From: Maridesulfovibrio sp.
GTDB taxonomy: Bacteria; Desulfobacterota; Desulfovibrionia; Desulfovibrionales; Desulfovibrionaceae
Length of the DNA stretch: 64,000 nucleotides
Direction of reading: 5' to 3'
NCBI RefSeq assembly: GCF_963677005.1
Contig: NZ_OY781616.1
Coordinates: forward strand, 4,194,611-4,258,610
Below, in pieces: positions 43,863-52,599 of the stretch. Numbering within the stretch: the first letter of the stretch is position 1; every line of letters starts with the position of its first letter. Under the pieces are notes generated by a model. It had not been told where the DNA came from. It saw nothing but the letters and a program-made list of their open reading frames with translations, and made no database searches. The position numbers and the translations under genes were made by a program.

Positions 43863-44846
43863 ATGAAGAAAGAAATATGCGTTACTCTTGGTGATCCTAA
43901 CGGGCTTGGCCCGGAGCTTGTGTGCAGGTTGTTTCCTGACCGCAGGACGGACCGGGCATACCTGATGCTTGGTCCGGAAAACGGTCTGCTCTGGCATATG
44001 GAGAAGCTCGGGTTGGAAAAATTTTATACAGTTCTGGACAATCCTGCGGAAATCGCCGGGGCCGAGCCGGGATACTACCTGTATTGTCCAGCGGTGTTGA
44101 ATGATTTCGAACTGAAGGTTGGTATGGCCGATCCGGAAGGCGGGCGCTGTGCCGGAGAATCTCTTGAGACGGCCATGGAACTGCTCAACAGCGGGACTGT
44201 TGCAGGGCTTGTCACCTGTCCGCTCAACAAAGCCATGCTTCAGCTTGCCGGGTTCGATTTTCCGGGACATACGGAATTTCTGGCCACAAGGTCCGGTGTC
44301 GGCAGGGAGAATGTCTGCATGCATCTTGGCGGTCCGAAACTTAAGGTCAGTCTTGTTACAACTCATCCACGGTTTGTGGATATTCCGGGGCTTATCACTC
44401 AGGAAAGAATTCTTCGCTGCATTGAACTGACCGACGGGCTGATCAAATCACTGGGGCTGGACGGGCCGATTGCAGTATGCGGGCTGAATCCTCATGCCGG
44501 GGAGTCCGGCAGGATAGGTACGGAGGAAATCGAGGTAATAGAACCTGCAATACGTGAGGCCGTGAAGCGCGGTTTCAATGTGGAAGGGCCATTCCCCGGT
44601 GATACGGTTTTCTATTTTGCCGCAGAAGGCAACTACAGTGCCGTGCTGGCCATGTATCATGATCAGGGCCTTGCTCCGCTGAAGCTGCTGCATTTCAGCG
44701 AGGCGGTAAATATCACTCTGGGCCTTCCTTTTCCGCGGACATCGCCGGACCATGGCACCGGTTATGATATTACCGGTACCGGCAGGGCTTCTCTGGAAAG
44801 TTTCGAAGCCGCTATGGAGGCAGCTGAACTGATGGTGGACGCCTGA
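43863..44846 (+). CDS. pdxA: 4-hydroxythreonine-4-phosphate dehydrogenase
   Basis: About 327 residues. An NAD-dependent enzyme of pyridoxal phosphate synthesis. Motifs are VTLGDPNGLGPEL at the start, PGHTEFLA, MYHDQGLAPLK and the metal/NAD region RTSPDHGTGYDI. I chose the second ATG (43863), which begins MKKEICVTLGD as in homologues; the ATG at 43851 is equally possible in frame. It stands alone after a terminator. Confidence 0.92.
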   Translation: MKKEICVTLGDPNGLGPELVCRLFPDRRTDRAYLMLGPENGLLWHMEKLGLEKFYTVLDNPAEIAGAEPGYYLYCPAVLNDFELKVGMADPEGGRCAGESLETAMELLNSGTVAGLVTCPLNKAMLQLAGFDFPGHTEFLATRSGVGRENVCMHLGGPKLKVSLVTTHPRFVDIPGLITQERILRCIELTDGLIKSLGLDGPIAVCGLNPHAGESGRIGTEEIEVIEPAIREAVKRGFNVEGPFPGDTVFYFAAEGNYSAVLAMYHDQGLAPLKLLHFSEAVNITLGLPFPRTSPDHGTGYDITGTGRASLESFEAAMEAAELMVDA

Positions 44847-44891
44847 GCAGGCGGAGTTTTCGATAAGAGAGGATGAACCGTTTTTTACTGT

Positions 44892-44936
44892 AAAAAAGCA
44901 AGAGGGGAAGACCAACTTACTGGTCTTCCCCTCTTG
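44892..44936 (-). terminator. Strong terminator of the small minus-strand gene
   Basis: A 16-bp perfect stem (44899-44914 with 44921-44936) and 6-nt loop. On the minus strand it is followed by C and then U6 (A-run at 44892-44897). It also closes the convergent pdxA side. Confidence 0.93.
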
Positions 44937-44977
44937 TCTGCCGGAGCCTCACCGGGCTCCGCTGCAGTAAAGAAAAC

Positions 44978-45238
44978 TTAAACGCCGAAGGGGCCGAACT
45001 TCTTGACGTATTCCTGAAGTTCTTCCCAGAGGTGTTCGGAAAACTTGTCGTACTTTTCAGCTGCTGTGTCGTAGCTTTCAAGTTTTTTTACGACTTTGGC
45101 AGCCTTATCGTATACACCCTTGAATTCTTCTTCGTCCATTCCAGCCATTTTCATGGCCTCTTCTTTGGAAAGGTGACCGGTATGGACAAAGACCCCGGAC
45201 AGAACGCCCATCATTTTTTTTACGTTCTTCTGAGCCAT
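44978..45238 (-). CDS. Small soluble protein of unknown function
   Basis: 86 residues, helical and charged: SKEEAMKMAGMDEEEFKGVYD, then EKYDKFSEHLWEEL. No cysteine, signal peptide or recognised domain. AAGGAG 6 nt before ATG 45238 and a very strong terminator indicate a real, probably well-expressed single gene. Longer in-frame starts upstream lack ribosome sites. Confidence 0.72.
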   Translation of the reverse strand: MAQKNVKKMMGVLSGVFVHTGHLSKEEAMKMAGMDEEEFKGVYDKAAKVVKKLESYDTAAEKYDKFSEHLWEELQEYVKKFGPFGV

Positions 45239-45450
45239 TTCGCACTCCTTAAAAAAAAGTAATAATTGGTTAACCTCGTCAGCCATATTGCTGTTAACAC
45301 TATATTCCTCATAATTGCAAGTAGTTCGGCAATGCCCGGAGCATTTACTGGTTATTATTTTCAGTCTTTTGAGCCATCTGTCCGGGACCATTGCTTTTTG
45401 CCCGTCCCGCAAGTATTGTCTGGCTTCCCGCAGAGCGGGAGGAAATAAAT

Positions 45451-46578
45451 ATGAATAAATTCAATAATAGCATTTGGATAAACGCAGGAGAAGCCTCAGG
45501 CGACATGCACGGGGCAATGCTTGCACGAGAACTGGTCAAGCGCGACCCCGGCCTCAGGATTATGGGCATGGGCGGCTCGGATATGGAAAAGGCCGGCTGC
45601 GAGCTGCATTACTCCATGCAGATGATCAATCTGGTGGGTTTCACGGAAGTTTTTCCAAAGCTGCCCAGCCTGCTTCGGCTGTTCGGAAAAATAAAGTCCG
45701 TATGGAAGAGGGAGCGTCCGAAGTGTGTTGTGCTTATAGACTGCCCCGACTTCAATTTCCGGCTGGCCAGAATTGCACATGGGCTCGGAATTCCGGTATA
45801 TTATTATATAACGCCGCAGATTTGGGCCTGGAGACAGGGAAGGGCCGAATTCCTGAAAAAATATGCTCGCAAGATACTGTGCATTCTTCCGTTTGAGCAG
45901 CAGTTTTTCAAGGACCGCGGGGTGGACGCCACTTATGTGGGGCATCCGCTTATGGATATTATCCCTTTGTCCGATCTTGATGCGCTTGAACCTGATCCGA
46001 ATCTTGTGGGGATACTGCCGGGCAGCCGCAGCAGGGAGATATCTTCTCTGTTGCCGGAATTTGCCAAGGCGGCAGAAATGCTTGCCGGAGAGTTTCCCGA
46101 TCTTCATTTTTCAATTGCCCGTGCTCCGGGAGTGCGTGAGGAGAAGTTGCGCAGTTTCTGGCCGGAGCGGTTGCCGGTGACCATATGCGGTCCTGACGAG
46201 CGGTACCGGATGATGCGCAGATCGAATGTTATCATGGCCGCTTCCGGAACTGCGACGCTTGAATGTGCCCTGATAGGAACTCCGACTCTGGTGGCCTACA
46301 GGATGGCCCCGCTTACGGCTTTCCTTGCACAGAAGGTGATTAAGGTAAAATACGTCAGCCTTGCCAATATTATACCTGACAGACTCATTCTGCCGGAGTT
46401 CCTGCTGCATAATGCCACTGCGGAGAATTTCTTTGAACAGGTAAGGCAGTGGGTGGCAGAACCGCATACCGCTTCCGCCGTACGCAGCGAACTTTCGGAA
46501 CTGAGGGAAATGCTCGGAGCCCCGGGAGTTGCGTCCAGAACCGCGGATGCCATACTTGAAGACCTACACAGCATCTGA
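45451..46578 (+). CDS. lpxB: Lipid-A-disaccharide synthase
   Basis: 375 residues. It joins UDP-2,3-diacylglucosamine and lipid X at the inner face of the inner membrane. Motifs are INAGEASGDMHGAML, VLIDCPDFNFRLA, YYITPQIWAWRQGR, LPGSRSREI and MAASGTATLECALIGTPTLVAYRM. ATG 45451 is supported by GGGAGG upstream. It is separate from the other LPS genes at 57-62 kb. Confidence 0.94.
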   Translation: MNKFNNSIWINAGEASGDMHGAMLARELVKRDPGLRIMGMGGSDMEKAGCELHYSMQMINLVGFTEVFPKLPSLLRLFGKIKSVWKRERPKCVVLIDCPDFNFRLARIAHGLGIPVYYYITPQIWAWRQGRAEFLKKYARKILCILPFEQQFFKDRGVDATYVGHPLMDIIPLSDLDALEPDPNLVGILPGSRSREISSLLPEFAKAAEMLAGEFPDLHFSIARAPGVREEKLRSFWPERLPVTICGPDERYRMMRRSNVIMAASGTATLECALIGTPTLVAYRMAPLTAFLAQKVIKVKYVSLANIIPDRLILPEFLLHNATAENFFEQVRQWVAEPHTASAVRSELSELREMLGAPGVASRTADAILEDLHSI

Positions 46579-46868
46579 TTGACCGGTTGAGATATTTACT
46601 CCTCGTGTATAAATAATTTTACAGTCTGTATACTTGTTCGTTTTTGCCTTTCGGTTTGCGCAGGTAATTGCTTTTAGCCCGGTTTGAGACTAATCTCGGC
46701 GCAGGATTTTGCCTGCCGTTGTAATGGCCCCTGATTGTCTTTTCAGATTTGTCGATCAGGGGATTAATATATTTTTGAGTTTCCTTAAAACAGGTTGCAA
46801 CCGTTGACTGATCAGCCGGGTCCCGAGCGACTTTGCAGCAGCCGTTCTTTCTTAAAAGGATTTGATTT

Positions 46869-49800
46869 ATGCGTATGCGAATTTCTTTCAAGCTGGCTCT
46901 GGTCTTTTTTCTTTTTTCCACCTGTGCCTGCGGTCTGACTTCCTACGTACTGTATTGCACTGCTTCCGCTAAAGTGATGGAAGATATTCGCCAGCGTCTC
47001 GGGGATATTGTTGCCATTGCTCCTCAGATTGTCGATTCCCAAATCCATGAAAAACTTCAGCAGCCCTCCCAGGAAGCAGGCTCGGACTACATGATAATCA
47101 AGCGTGCTTTGCAAAAGGTGCGCGATGCCTCTTTGGATATCCATTTTATTTATACCATGCGCCAGAGTGCGGACGGGCAGATTGTGTTTGTCGTGGACGC
47201 CGAGGAAAATTCGGAAGATATGGCGCATCTGGGAAAGGTTTACGACGAGGCCAGTCCTCTGCTGAGGCAGGTGTTTACTTCGCGCCAGAACAAACCTCGC
47301 GTGGAGGAGCAGTGCTACACTGACCAATGGGGAACATGGCTGTCCGGCTATGCTCCCATTTTCAATGCCAAGGGAGTAAGGGTCGGCGTTCTGGGGGTGG
47401 ATATTTCTGCGGCCAAAGTAGCTGCATACAAACGTGAATTCATGAAGAAGGCCCTGAGCGTCTTCGGTCTTCTGCTTCCGTTATTCCTTCTTGCCGGCTA
47501 TTGGGTCGGGCGGCGTATTTCGTTGCCTATCGTGGCGGCAAAAGAGGGAGCTGAACGCATCGGCAGCGGCGATCTGAATGCACGGATTCATGTCAGCTCC
47601 GACGATGAACTTGGTGTACTGGTTGATTCCATGAATCGCATGGCGGAAAATCTTGGCAGAAATCGGGACAAGCTTACCGAGGTTATGGAGAAATACCGTT
47701 CCATTTTTGAAGGAGCTGCGGATGGTATTTTTCAGTCTTCGCCCGATGGTAAGTTTGTAACCGTCAACCCGGCCATGGCTGATATTCTGGGATATGCTTC
47801 GCCGGAAGAAGTTATGGAAAACGTTACGGATATGTCCACCATGCTCTATGCAAGGGCTGAAGATTATGAAAGGATCGTCAGGACTCTGGAACTGGAAGGA
47901 CAGATCAAAGGGATGCAGACTCGGTTTTTGCGCAAGGGCGGCAGCACTGTGGACGTGGAACTGACGATTCTCATGCGGCGTCTGCAAAACGGTATGCTGC
48001 TGGAGGGCATGGTCAAAGACATTACGCAGCGTCTGGCCAGGGAACAGGCCGAAAAGGACCGGATGGCGGCGGAGGCTTCCAGTTCTGCGAAAAGTGAATT
48101 TCTGGCCAACATGAGCCATGAGATAAGAACACCCATGAACGCGATAATGGGATTTACCGATCTCATGCTGCGGGGAGATATTGAGGAGAAACAACGTATT
48201 ACTCTGGGCAAGATCAAGGGCGCCTCGCAGACCCTTTTAGCAGTAATCAATGACATTCTTGATTTTTCCAAAATTGAAGCCGGACGTATGGAACTGGAGG
48301 TCACGGATTTTTCACTGCATGAGACCATGGCCAATCTGAGTGAAATGTTTTCCCAGAAAGCGCATGAGCGGGACATCGAGTTCATGGTGTCCATTGCCGA
48401 AGGAACACCGTCCGCCTTGTGCGGTGATCCGGTTCGGTTGGGACAGGTGCTTATCAATCTGCTGGGTAATGCGCTTAAGTTCACGGAAAAAGGTGAAGTG
48501 GTCGTGGAAGTACGCCCGGCACGGGAGCAGCCTGCGGATGATGAGCATGTGATGCTTGAATTCGCTGTGGTGGACACAGGCGTCGGCATTCCCAAAGAGC
48601 GCCTCGGTTCCGTGTTCGATTCTTTCAGCCAGGCCGATACGAGCACTACACGTAAATTCGGCGGAACAGGGTTGGGGCTGACCATCTGCCGCCAGCTGAC
48701 GGAACTTATGGGCGGAAGCATTCACGTGGAAAGCGTACCGGGACAGGGCAGCCGTTTTGTGTTCACAGCCTGTTTCGGCCGTCAGCCGGAAGACAGAGAG
48801 CTTCGCCTGAGTGCGCCCAAGGATTTGCGCGGTCTCAAGGTTCTGGTGGTGGATGATAACGAAACATCACGGGAGATTCTGGTATCGGCGATCAATTCAT
48901 TTCAGATGGAGGCGGCAACCGCAGCTTCCGGGCAGGAAGCCCTGCAGGCCATGCAGAAGGCCTCTCCTCCTTTTGATCTGGTGCTTATGGACTGGAAGAT
49001 GCCAGGCATGAACGGTCTTGAAACTGCGCGGAATATCAAGGAAAAACTGAAGCTGAACAAGGTGCCCATCATCTGCATGGTTTCTGCTTACGGGCGCGAG
49101 GATCTCCTCCGTCAGAGCGACAGGAATTTTCTGGATGCCTTTCTGCATAAACCTGTAAACCAGTCGTTTCTGTTTGACTCGATAATGGAACTTTTCGGCC
49201 ACAGTGAAGCTCTGGTAACGGAGCGGGAACGCAAAAATGAGACCTCAAGAACTCCTGCCCATTTAAATGGAGCTAAAGCCCTTCTTGTGGAGGATAATGC
49301 CATAAACCGCGAAGTGGCGCGGGAATGGCTGTCTTCTGCCGGGATTATTATCGAAGAGGCGGATAATGGCATTCAGGCCATTGAGCGGCTCGAAGCCATG
49401 GCCGAAGCCGGAGAGCTGCCCGATGTGGTGCTTATGGATATCCAGATGCCGGAACTCGACGGTCTTGAAACTACTCGCAGGTTGAGGCGGGACGAACGTT
49501 TTGCGGCTTTGCCCATAATCGCGATGACAGCCCATGCCCTGAAAGGAGACCGTGAGAGGTGTCTTGATGCCGGTATGGACGACTATGTGACCAAACCGAT
49601 TGATCCGGATGCGCTGTTCCAGGCTTTGGGGGCCCGTGTGTCTGATAAAGGCGGGATAGTCGCGCAGGAACAACCCGCAGTCGTTGCCGCGTCTGAGACA
49701 GGGGACGCAGAGGCTCTTGCCGAATTGAATCTCAGCGGCGTGGATGTGGAGGAAGGATTGTTTCGGTGCAATAGCAATGCAAGGCTGTACCGCCGGTTAC

Positions 49801-50327
49801 TTGGTTCCTTTCTGGTGGATTACGCCGGGGCTGATCGTGAAATTGCCCGGTTCGTTGAAGCAGGTTCACAGCCCGATGCTCATCGCGTAGCCCATTCGGC
49901 CAAAGGAATGGCCGGTTCGCTCGGCGCCCGGCGTCTTCAGGCCGCAGCCCTTACTCTTGAAACCGCAGCCCGGGAAGGTCAATTGGAAACCGAAGGTCCG
50001 GCCTGGGACGAATTCGTATCTGCTTTGACGGAAGTGGCTGTCAGTCTTGATCAGGCTGGATTCGGCATGTCTTCTCATGATAGCACTCCCGAAAAGGAAG
50101 AGGGCAGCAGCGTTATCGGCAGGGAAGAACTGGTACGGCATCTGGATGTGCTGGAGCGGGCTCTGGACGATGACCTTGATCTGGCTCGAAATCTGGTTGA
50201 AACAATTCGGGAAGCTGTTAATTCAATAACCGGCGGGGATGAAGGGACCAGACTGGGCGAGCACGTGGAAAATTTCGAACTTGACGAGGCTGGCGAAGTG
50301 CTGGGCCATGTGCGCGAGTTTCTGTGA
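46869..50327 (+). CDS. Hybrid sensor histidine kinase (Cache-like, HAMP, PAS, HK, REC, REC, HPt)
   Basis: 1152 residues. Transmembrane helices at about 8-28 and 197-215 enclose a periplasmic sensing domain of about 165 residues. HAMP (about 213-268) and PAS (about 278-395) follow. The kinase has H-box His417 (SHEIRTPMNA), DFSKIEAG, N-box LINLLGNALKFTEKGE, and G-boxes DTGVGIP and GTGLGLTI. Two receivers follow, with Asp708 (LMDWKMPG) and Asp857 (LMDIQMPELDG), then an HPt domain with His1009 (AHSAKGMAGSLGA). It is a complete phosphorelay in one chain. The next gene, a REC-GGDEF cyclase, is the obvious output. Confidence 0.93.
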   Translation: MRMRISFKLALVFFLFSTCACGLTSYVLYCTASAKVMEDIRQRLGDIVAIAPQIVDSQIHEKLQQPSQEAGSDYMIIKRALQKVRDASLDIHFIYTMRQSADGQIVFVVDAEENSEDMAHLGKVYDEASPLLRQVFTSRQNKPRVEEQCYTDQWGTWLSGYAPIFNAKGVRVGVLGVDISAAKVAAYKREFMKKALSVFGLLLPLFLLAGYWVGRRISLPIVAAKEGAERIGSGDLNARIHVSSDDELGVLVDSMNRMAENLGRNRDKLTEVMEKYRSIFEGAADGIFQSSPDGKFVTVNPAMADILGYASPEEVMENVTDMSTMLYARAEDYERIVRTLELEGQIKGMQTRFLRKGGSTVDVELTILMRRLQNGMLLEGMVKDITQRLAREQAEKDRMAAEASSSAKSEFLANMSHEIRTPMNAIMGFTDLMLRGDIEEKQRITLGKIKGASQTLLAVINDILDFSKIEAGRMELEVTDFSLHETMANLSEMFSQKAHERDIEFMVSIAEGTPSALCGDPVRLGQVLINLLGNALKFTEKGEVVVEVRPAREQPADDEHVMLEFAVVDTGVGIPKERLGSVFDSFSQADTSTTRKFGGTGLGLTICRQLTELMGGSIHVESVPGQGSRFVFTACFGRQPEDRELRLSAPKDLRGLKVLVVDDNETSREILVSAINSFQMEAATAASGQEALQAMQKASPPFDLVLMDWKMPGMNGLETARNIKEKLKLNKVPIICMVSAYGREDLLRQSDRNFLDAFLHKPVNQSFLFDSIMELFGHSEALVTERERKNETSRTPAHLNGAKALLVEDNAINREVAREWLSSAGIIIEEADNGIQAIERLEAMAEAGELPDVVLMDIQMPELDGLETTRRLRRDERFAALPIIAMTAHALKGDRERCLDAGMDDYVTKPIDPDALFQALGARVSDKGGIVAQEQPAVVAASETGDAEALAELNLSGVDVEEGLFRCNSNARLYRRLLGSFLVDYAGADREIARFVEAGSQPDAHRVAHSAKGMAGSLGARRLQAAALTLETAAREGQLETEGPAWDEFVSALTEVAVSLDQAGFGMSSHDSTPEKEEGSSVIGREELVRHLDVLERALDDDLDLARNLVETIREAVNSITGGDEGTRLGEHVENFELDEAGEVLGHVREFL

Positions 50328-50385
50328 ACCTTGGCCGATAAAATACCAAGCATTTGAAGGGCAATTAAGTGGGGAGCATATACTG

Positions 50386-51309
50386 ATGACCATAGACGAC
50401 GCATCGCGAAGCGAGCGGCAGAAAATATTAGTGGTGGACGACAGCAAGCAGAATCTTGAATTGCTTATGGATTTATTCTGCAAGGAATACAAGATCGTGG
50501 CGGCTCTGAACGGCGAGCGGGCCCTCAAGCTGGCGCGGACAACACCGCACCCGGATTTGATTCTGCTGGACATAGTCATGCCGGATATGGACGGATATGA
50601 GGTCTGCAAACGGCTTAAAGAGGATGATTCCACAAAAGATATTCCGGTTATTTTCGTTACTGCCGTGAGTGAAATAATGGATGAAACGCGCGGTTTCGAA
50701 GCCGGCGGGGTGGATTACATCACCAAGCCGTTTCACCCGCCCATGGTCAAGGCCCGCGTGCAGATGCATCTGGCTCTGAAACGCAAGCAGAAGCTGCTTG
50801 AGGAGTATGCGTACCTTGATGCCCTGACGGAGATTCCCAATCGCCGCCATTTTGACAATGTCCTGCGCAAGGAGTGCAATCGTTCCCTGCGTTCCCATCA
50901 GGGACTGTCACTCCTCATCATGGATATAGACGATTTCAAAGGCTACAATGACGGGTACGGACATGCCCAGGGTGATGAAGTGCTGCGCAGGGTGGCGCAG
51001 ACTTTGTCGAAAGCTTTGCGCCGGGCCGGAGATTTTCTGGCCCGTTACGGCGGAGAAGAATTTGCAGCAGTGCTGCCTTATACCGATGCGAAGCTGGCCG
51101 TGGAAACGGCAGAGGATCTGAGACGGGAGATAGAATCGCTTGGGATCATGCACAAGAGCGGAGGCGGGGCTCTGACTATTTCTCTCGGAGTGGCTTCGGT
51201 TCCTCCGAACAAGGAGATCTTTCCTGCAGAGCTTCTTGAAGCCGCAGATAAGGCCCTGTACAAGGCAAAGGACGGCGGCCGCAACCGCGTTGAGTCTGTT
51301 ACGCTCTGA
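50386..51309 (+). CDS. Response regulator with GGDEF domain (diguanylate cyclase)
   Basis: 307 residues. The receiver domain (about 12-130) has phosphoacceptor Asp62 (LLDIVMPDMDG) and Lys in TKPF. A short coiled linker leads to the GGDEF domain with intact active site GGEEF (222-226) and the inhibitory I-site RAGD (213-216), so it should make c-di-GMP under product inhibition. Start ATG 50386, GGGGAG 9 nt upstream. It lies 58 bp after the hybrid kinase gene, which ends in HPt, the normal phosphodonor for such a receiver. Confidence 0.93.
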   Translation: MTIDDASRSERQKILVVDDSKQNLELLMDLFCKEYKIVAALNGERALKLARTTPHPDLILLDIVMPDMDGYEVCKRLKEDDSTKDIPVIFVTAVSEIMDETRGFEAGGVDYITKPFHPPMVKARVQMHLALKRKQKLLEEYAYLDALTEIPNRRHFDNVLRKECNRSLRSHQGLSLLIMDIDDFKGYNDGYGHAQGDEVLRRVAQTLSKALRRAGDFLARYGGEEFAAVLPYTDAKLAVETAEDLRREIESLGIMHKSGGGALTISLGVASVPPNKEIFPAELLEAADKALYKAKDGGRNRVESVTL

Positions 51310-51349
51310 CCGGTTACTTGTTTTTAACATTCGCGTATATAAAAATGTT

Positions 51350-51392
51350 CGGCCGGTTTTCCCGATTGAGTTCCGGGAAAACTGGCCGTTTT
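51350..51392 (+). terminator. Rho-independent terminator of the kinase/cyclase pair
   Basis: CGGCCGGTTTTCCC (51350-51363) pairs with GGGAAAACTGGCCG (51375-51388), one mismatch or G-A, followed by TTTT. Confidence 0.85.
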
Positions 51393-51468
51393 AATGGGGC
51401 TTTTTCAGCCTCTGTTCGTTACATGGATGGCGTTAGGCATCTGCTACATGAGGTGGGATAAAAGGCAA

Positions 51469-51749
51469 TTACTCTATAATCCACATATCCCATTCATGGG
51501 TCAGGTTACGCAATTTCAACGCAGAGAAATGTCCGCACATTTCCTGGACTGATCCCAGTATTCCAAGTTGCTCGAAGGTAAACTTATCGTCCGCGCTCCC
51601 CTTGGCAACAGGAGGAATCGGGGCAGAACCGTATTCTTGAACTCCTGATAAAGGACAGGCACTACCGGTCCGTGGTCCCATGCTGCAGCCTGCTCTGCAA
51701 AGAGAGGTTCCCCGGTCAGTTCACCAATACGCAACTCTTTGAAACGCTG
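51469..51749 (-). pseudogene. Broken Panacea/SocA-type (DUF4065) antitoxin gene
   Basis: In one minus frame, TGEPLFAEQAAAWDHGPVVP then VLYQEFK gives the typical Panacea motif. After about 51636 the match continues in another frame as EYGSAPIPPVAKG, then FTFEQLGILGSVQEM and LTHEWDMW to a stop at 51469. A single lost base joins the two. The N-terminal part is missing and abuts the stop codon of the SDR gene. No toxin partner is visible. Confidence 0.72.
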
Positions 51750-51750
51750 C

Positions 51751-52569
51751 TTACCACGCAGTCCAGCCGCCATCGACAACCAGATTGGTTCCATTAACGT
51801 AGCTTGAAGCATCCGAGACAAGATACATAATCGCACCCACTATTTCATGGGATTCAGCCATTCTCCCCAGAGGAACTCTGTTGCCGTAGTTCTTCATAAA
51901 TTCCTCATTTTGCCCAGACGAAACACCACCGGGAGTCACTGTGTTTGTTCTTACTCCTTTATCTCCCCAGTATGTGGCCAGATATTTCGTCATGCTGACC
52001 ACTGCTCCTTTGGTTGCAGAATAGACAAGGGGGGTATTTATGGCACCGCCCACGTCTTCGTACCACGATCCTTCGTAGATACGCTGGTCAGGACCTGCAA
52101 TCCCATAAATTGACGAAATATTGATGATGGTTCCCTTGCCGTCCCTTGCCATTCGGGAGCCTATTTCCCTTACAGTTAGAAATATAGCGGTCATATTTAC
52201 ATCAACCACCGCCTGCCAGTCCGCGAGGTCATATTCCTCCAGAGAAGCAAAATATTTTTTTGATTTAAAGGCCGCGTTGTTGATAAGCGCATCGACTTTT
52301 CCGAACTCCTCGTAAAGGTCTTTTCCCCATGATTTTACCGAATCCTCACTTGAGACATCAAGATTGAATGCCTTGGCCCTGCCGGGATATTGCTCATCAA
52401 TTTCAGCGACCAGCTTGCCGGTTTTTTCGCAATTCCGGCCGCCGACAGCAACTATGGCACCTGCCTGAGCCAGAGCCTTACAGAAAACGGCACCCAATAT
52501 GCCAGTTGCCCCCGCAATGGCGACAACCTTATCTGTCACATCGAATAGACGATTGTAGTCTGTGACCAT
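51751..52569 (-). CDS. Short-chain dehydrogenase/reductase
   Basis: A 272-residue SDR. Cofactor loop is AIAGATGILGAVFCKAL (TGxxxGxG variant), then NNAA, catalytic Ser in INISSIYG and the YSATK active-site motif. A short insertion (IYEGSWYEDVGGAINTPL) before the Tyr is seen in SDRs acting on sugar-derived or 2-keto substrates; the substrate here is unknown. It lies directly after a radical SAM gene with a 30-bp gap, on the same strand, so they are probably cotranscribed and share a pathway. Confidence 0.87.
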   Translation of the reverse strand: MVTDYNRLFDVTDKVVAIAGATGILGAVFCKALAQAGAIVAVGGRNCEKTGKLVAEIDEQYPGRAKAFNLDVSSEDSVKSWGKDLYEEFGKVDALINNAAFKSKKYFASLEEYDLADWQAVVDVNMTAIFLTVREIGSRMARDGKGTIINISSIYGIAGPDQRIYEGSWYEDVGGAINTPLVYSATKGAVVSMTKYLATYWGDKGVRTNTVTPGGVSSGQNEEFMKNYGNRVPLGRMAESHEIVGAIMYLVSDASSYVNGTNLVVDGGWTAW

Positions 52570-52599
52570 AACACATTTTCCTATTTGAGTTTTTGCCGG

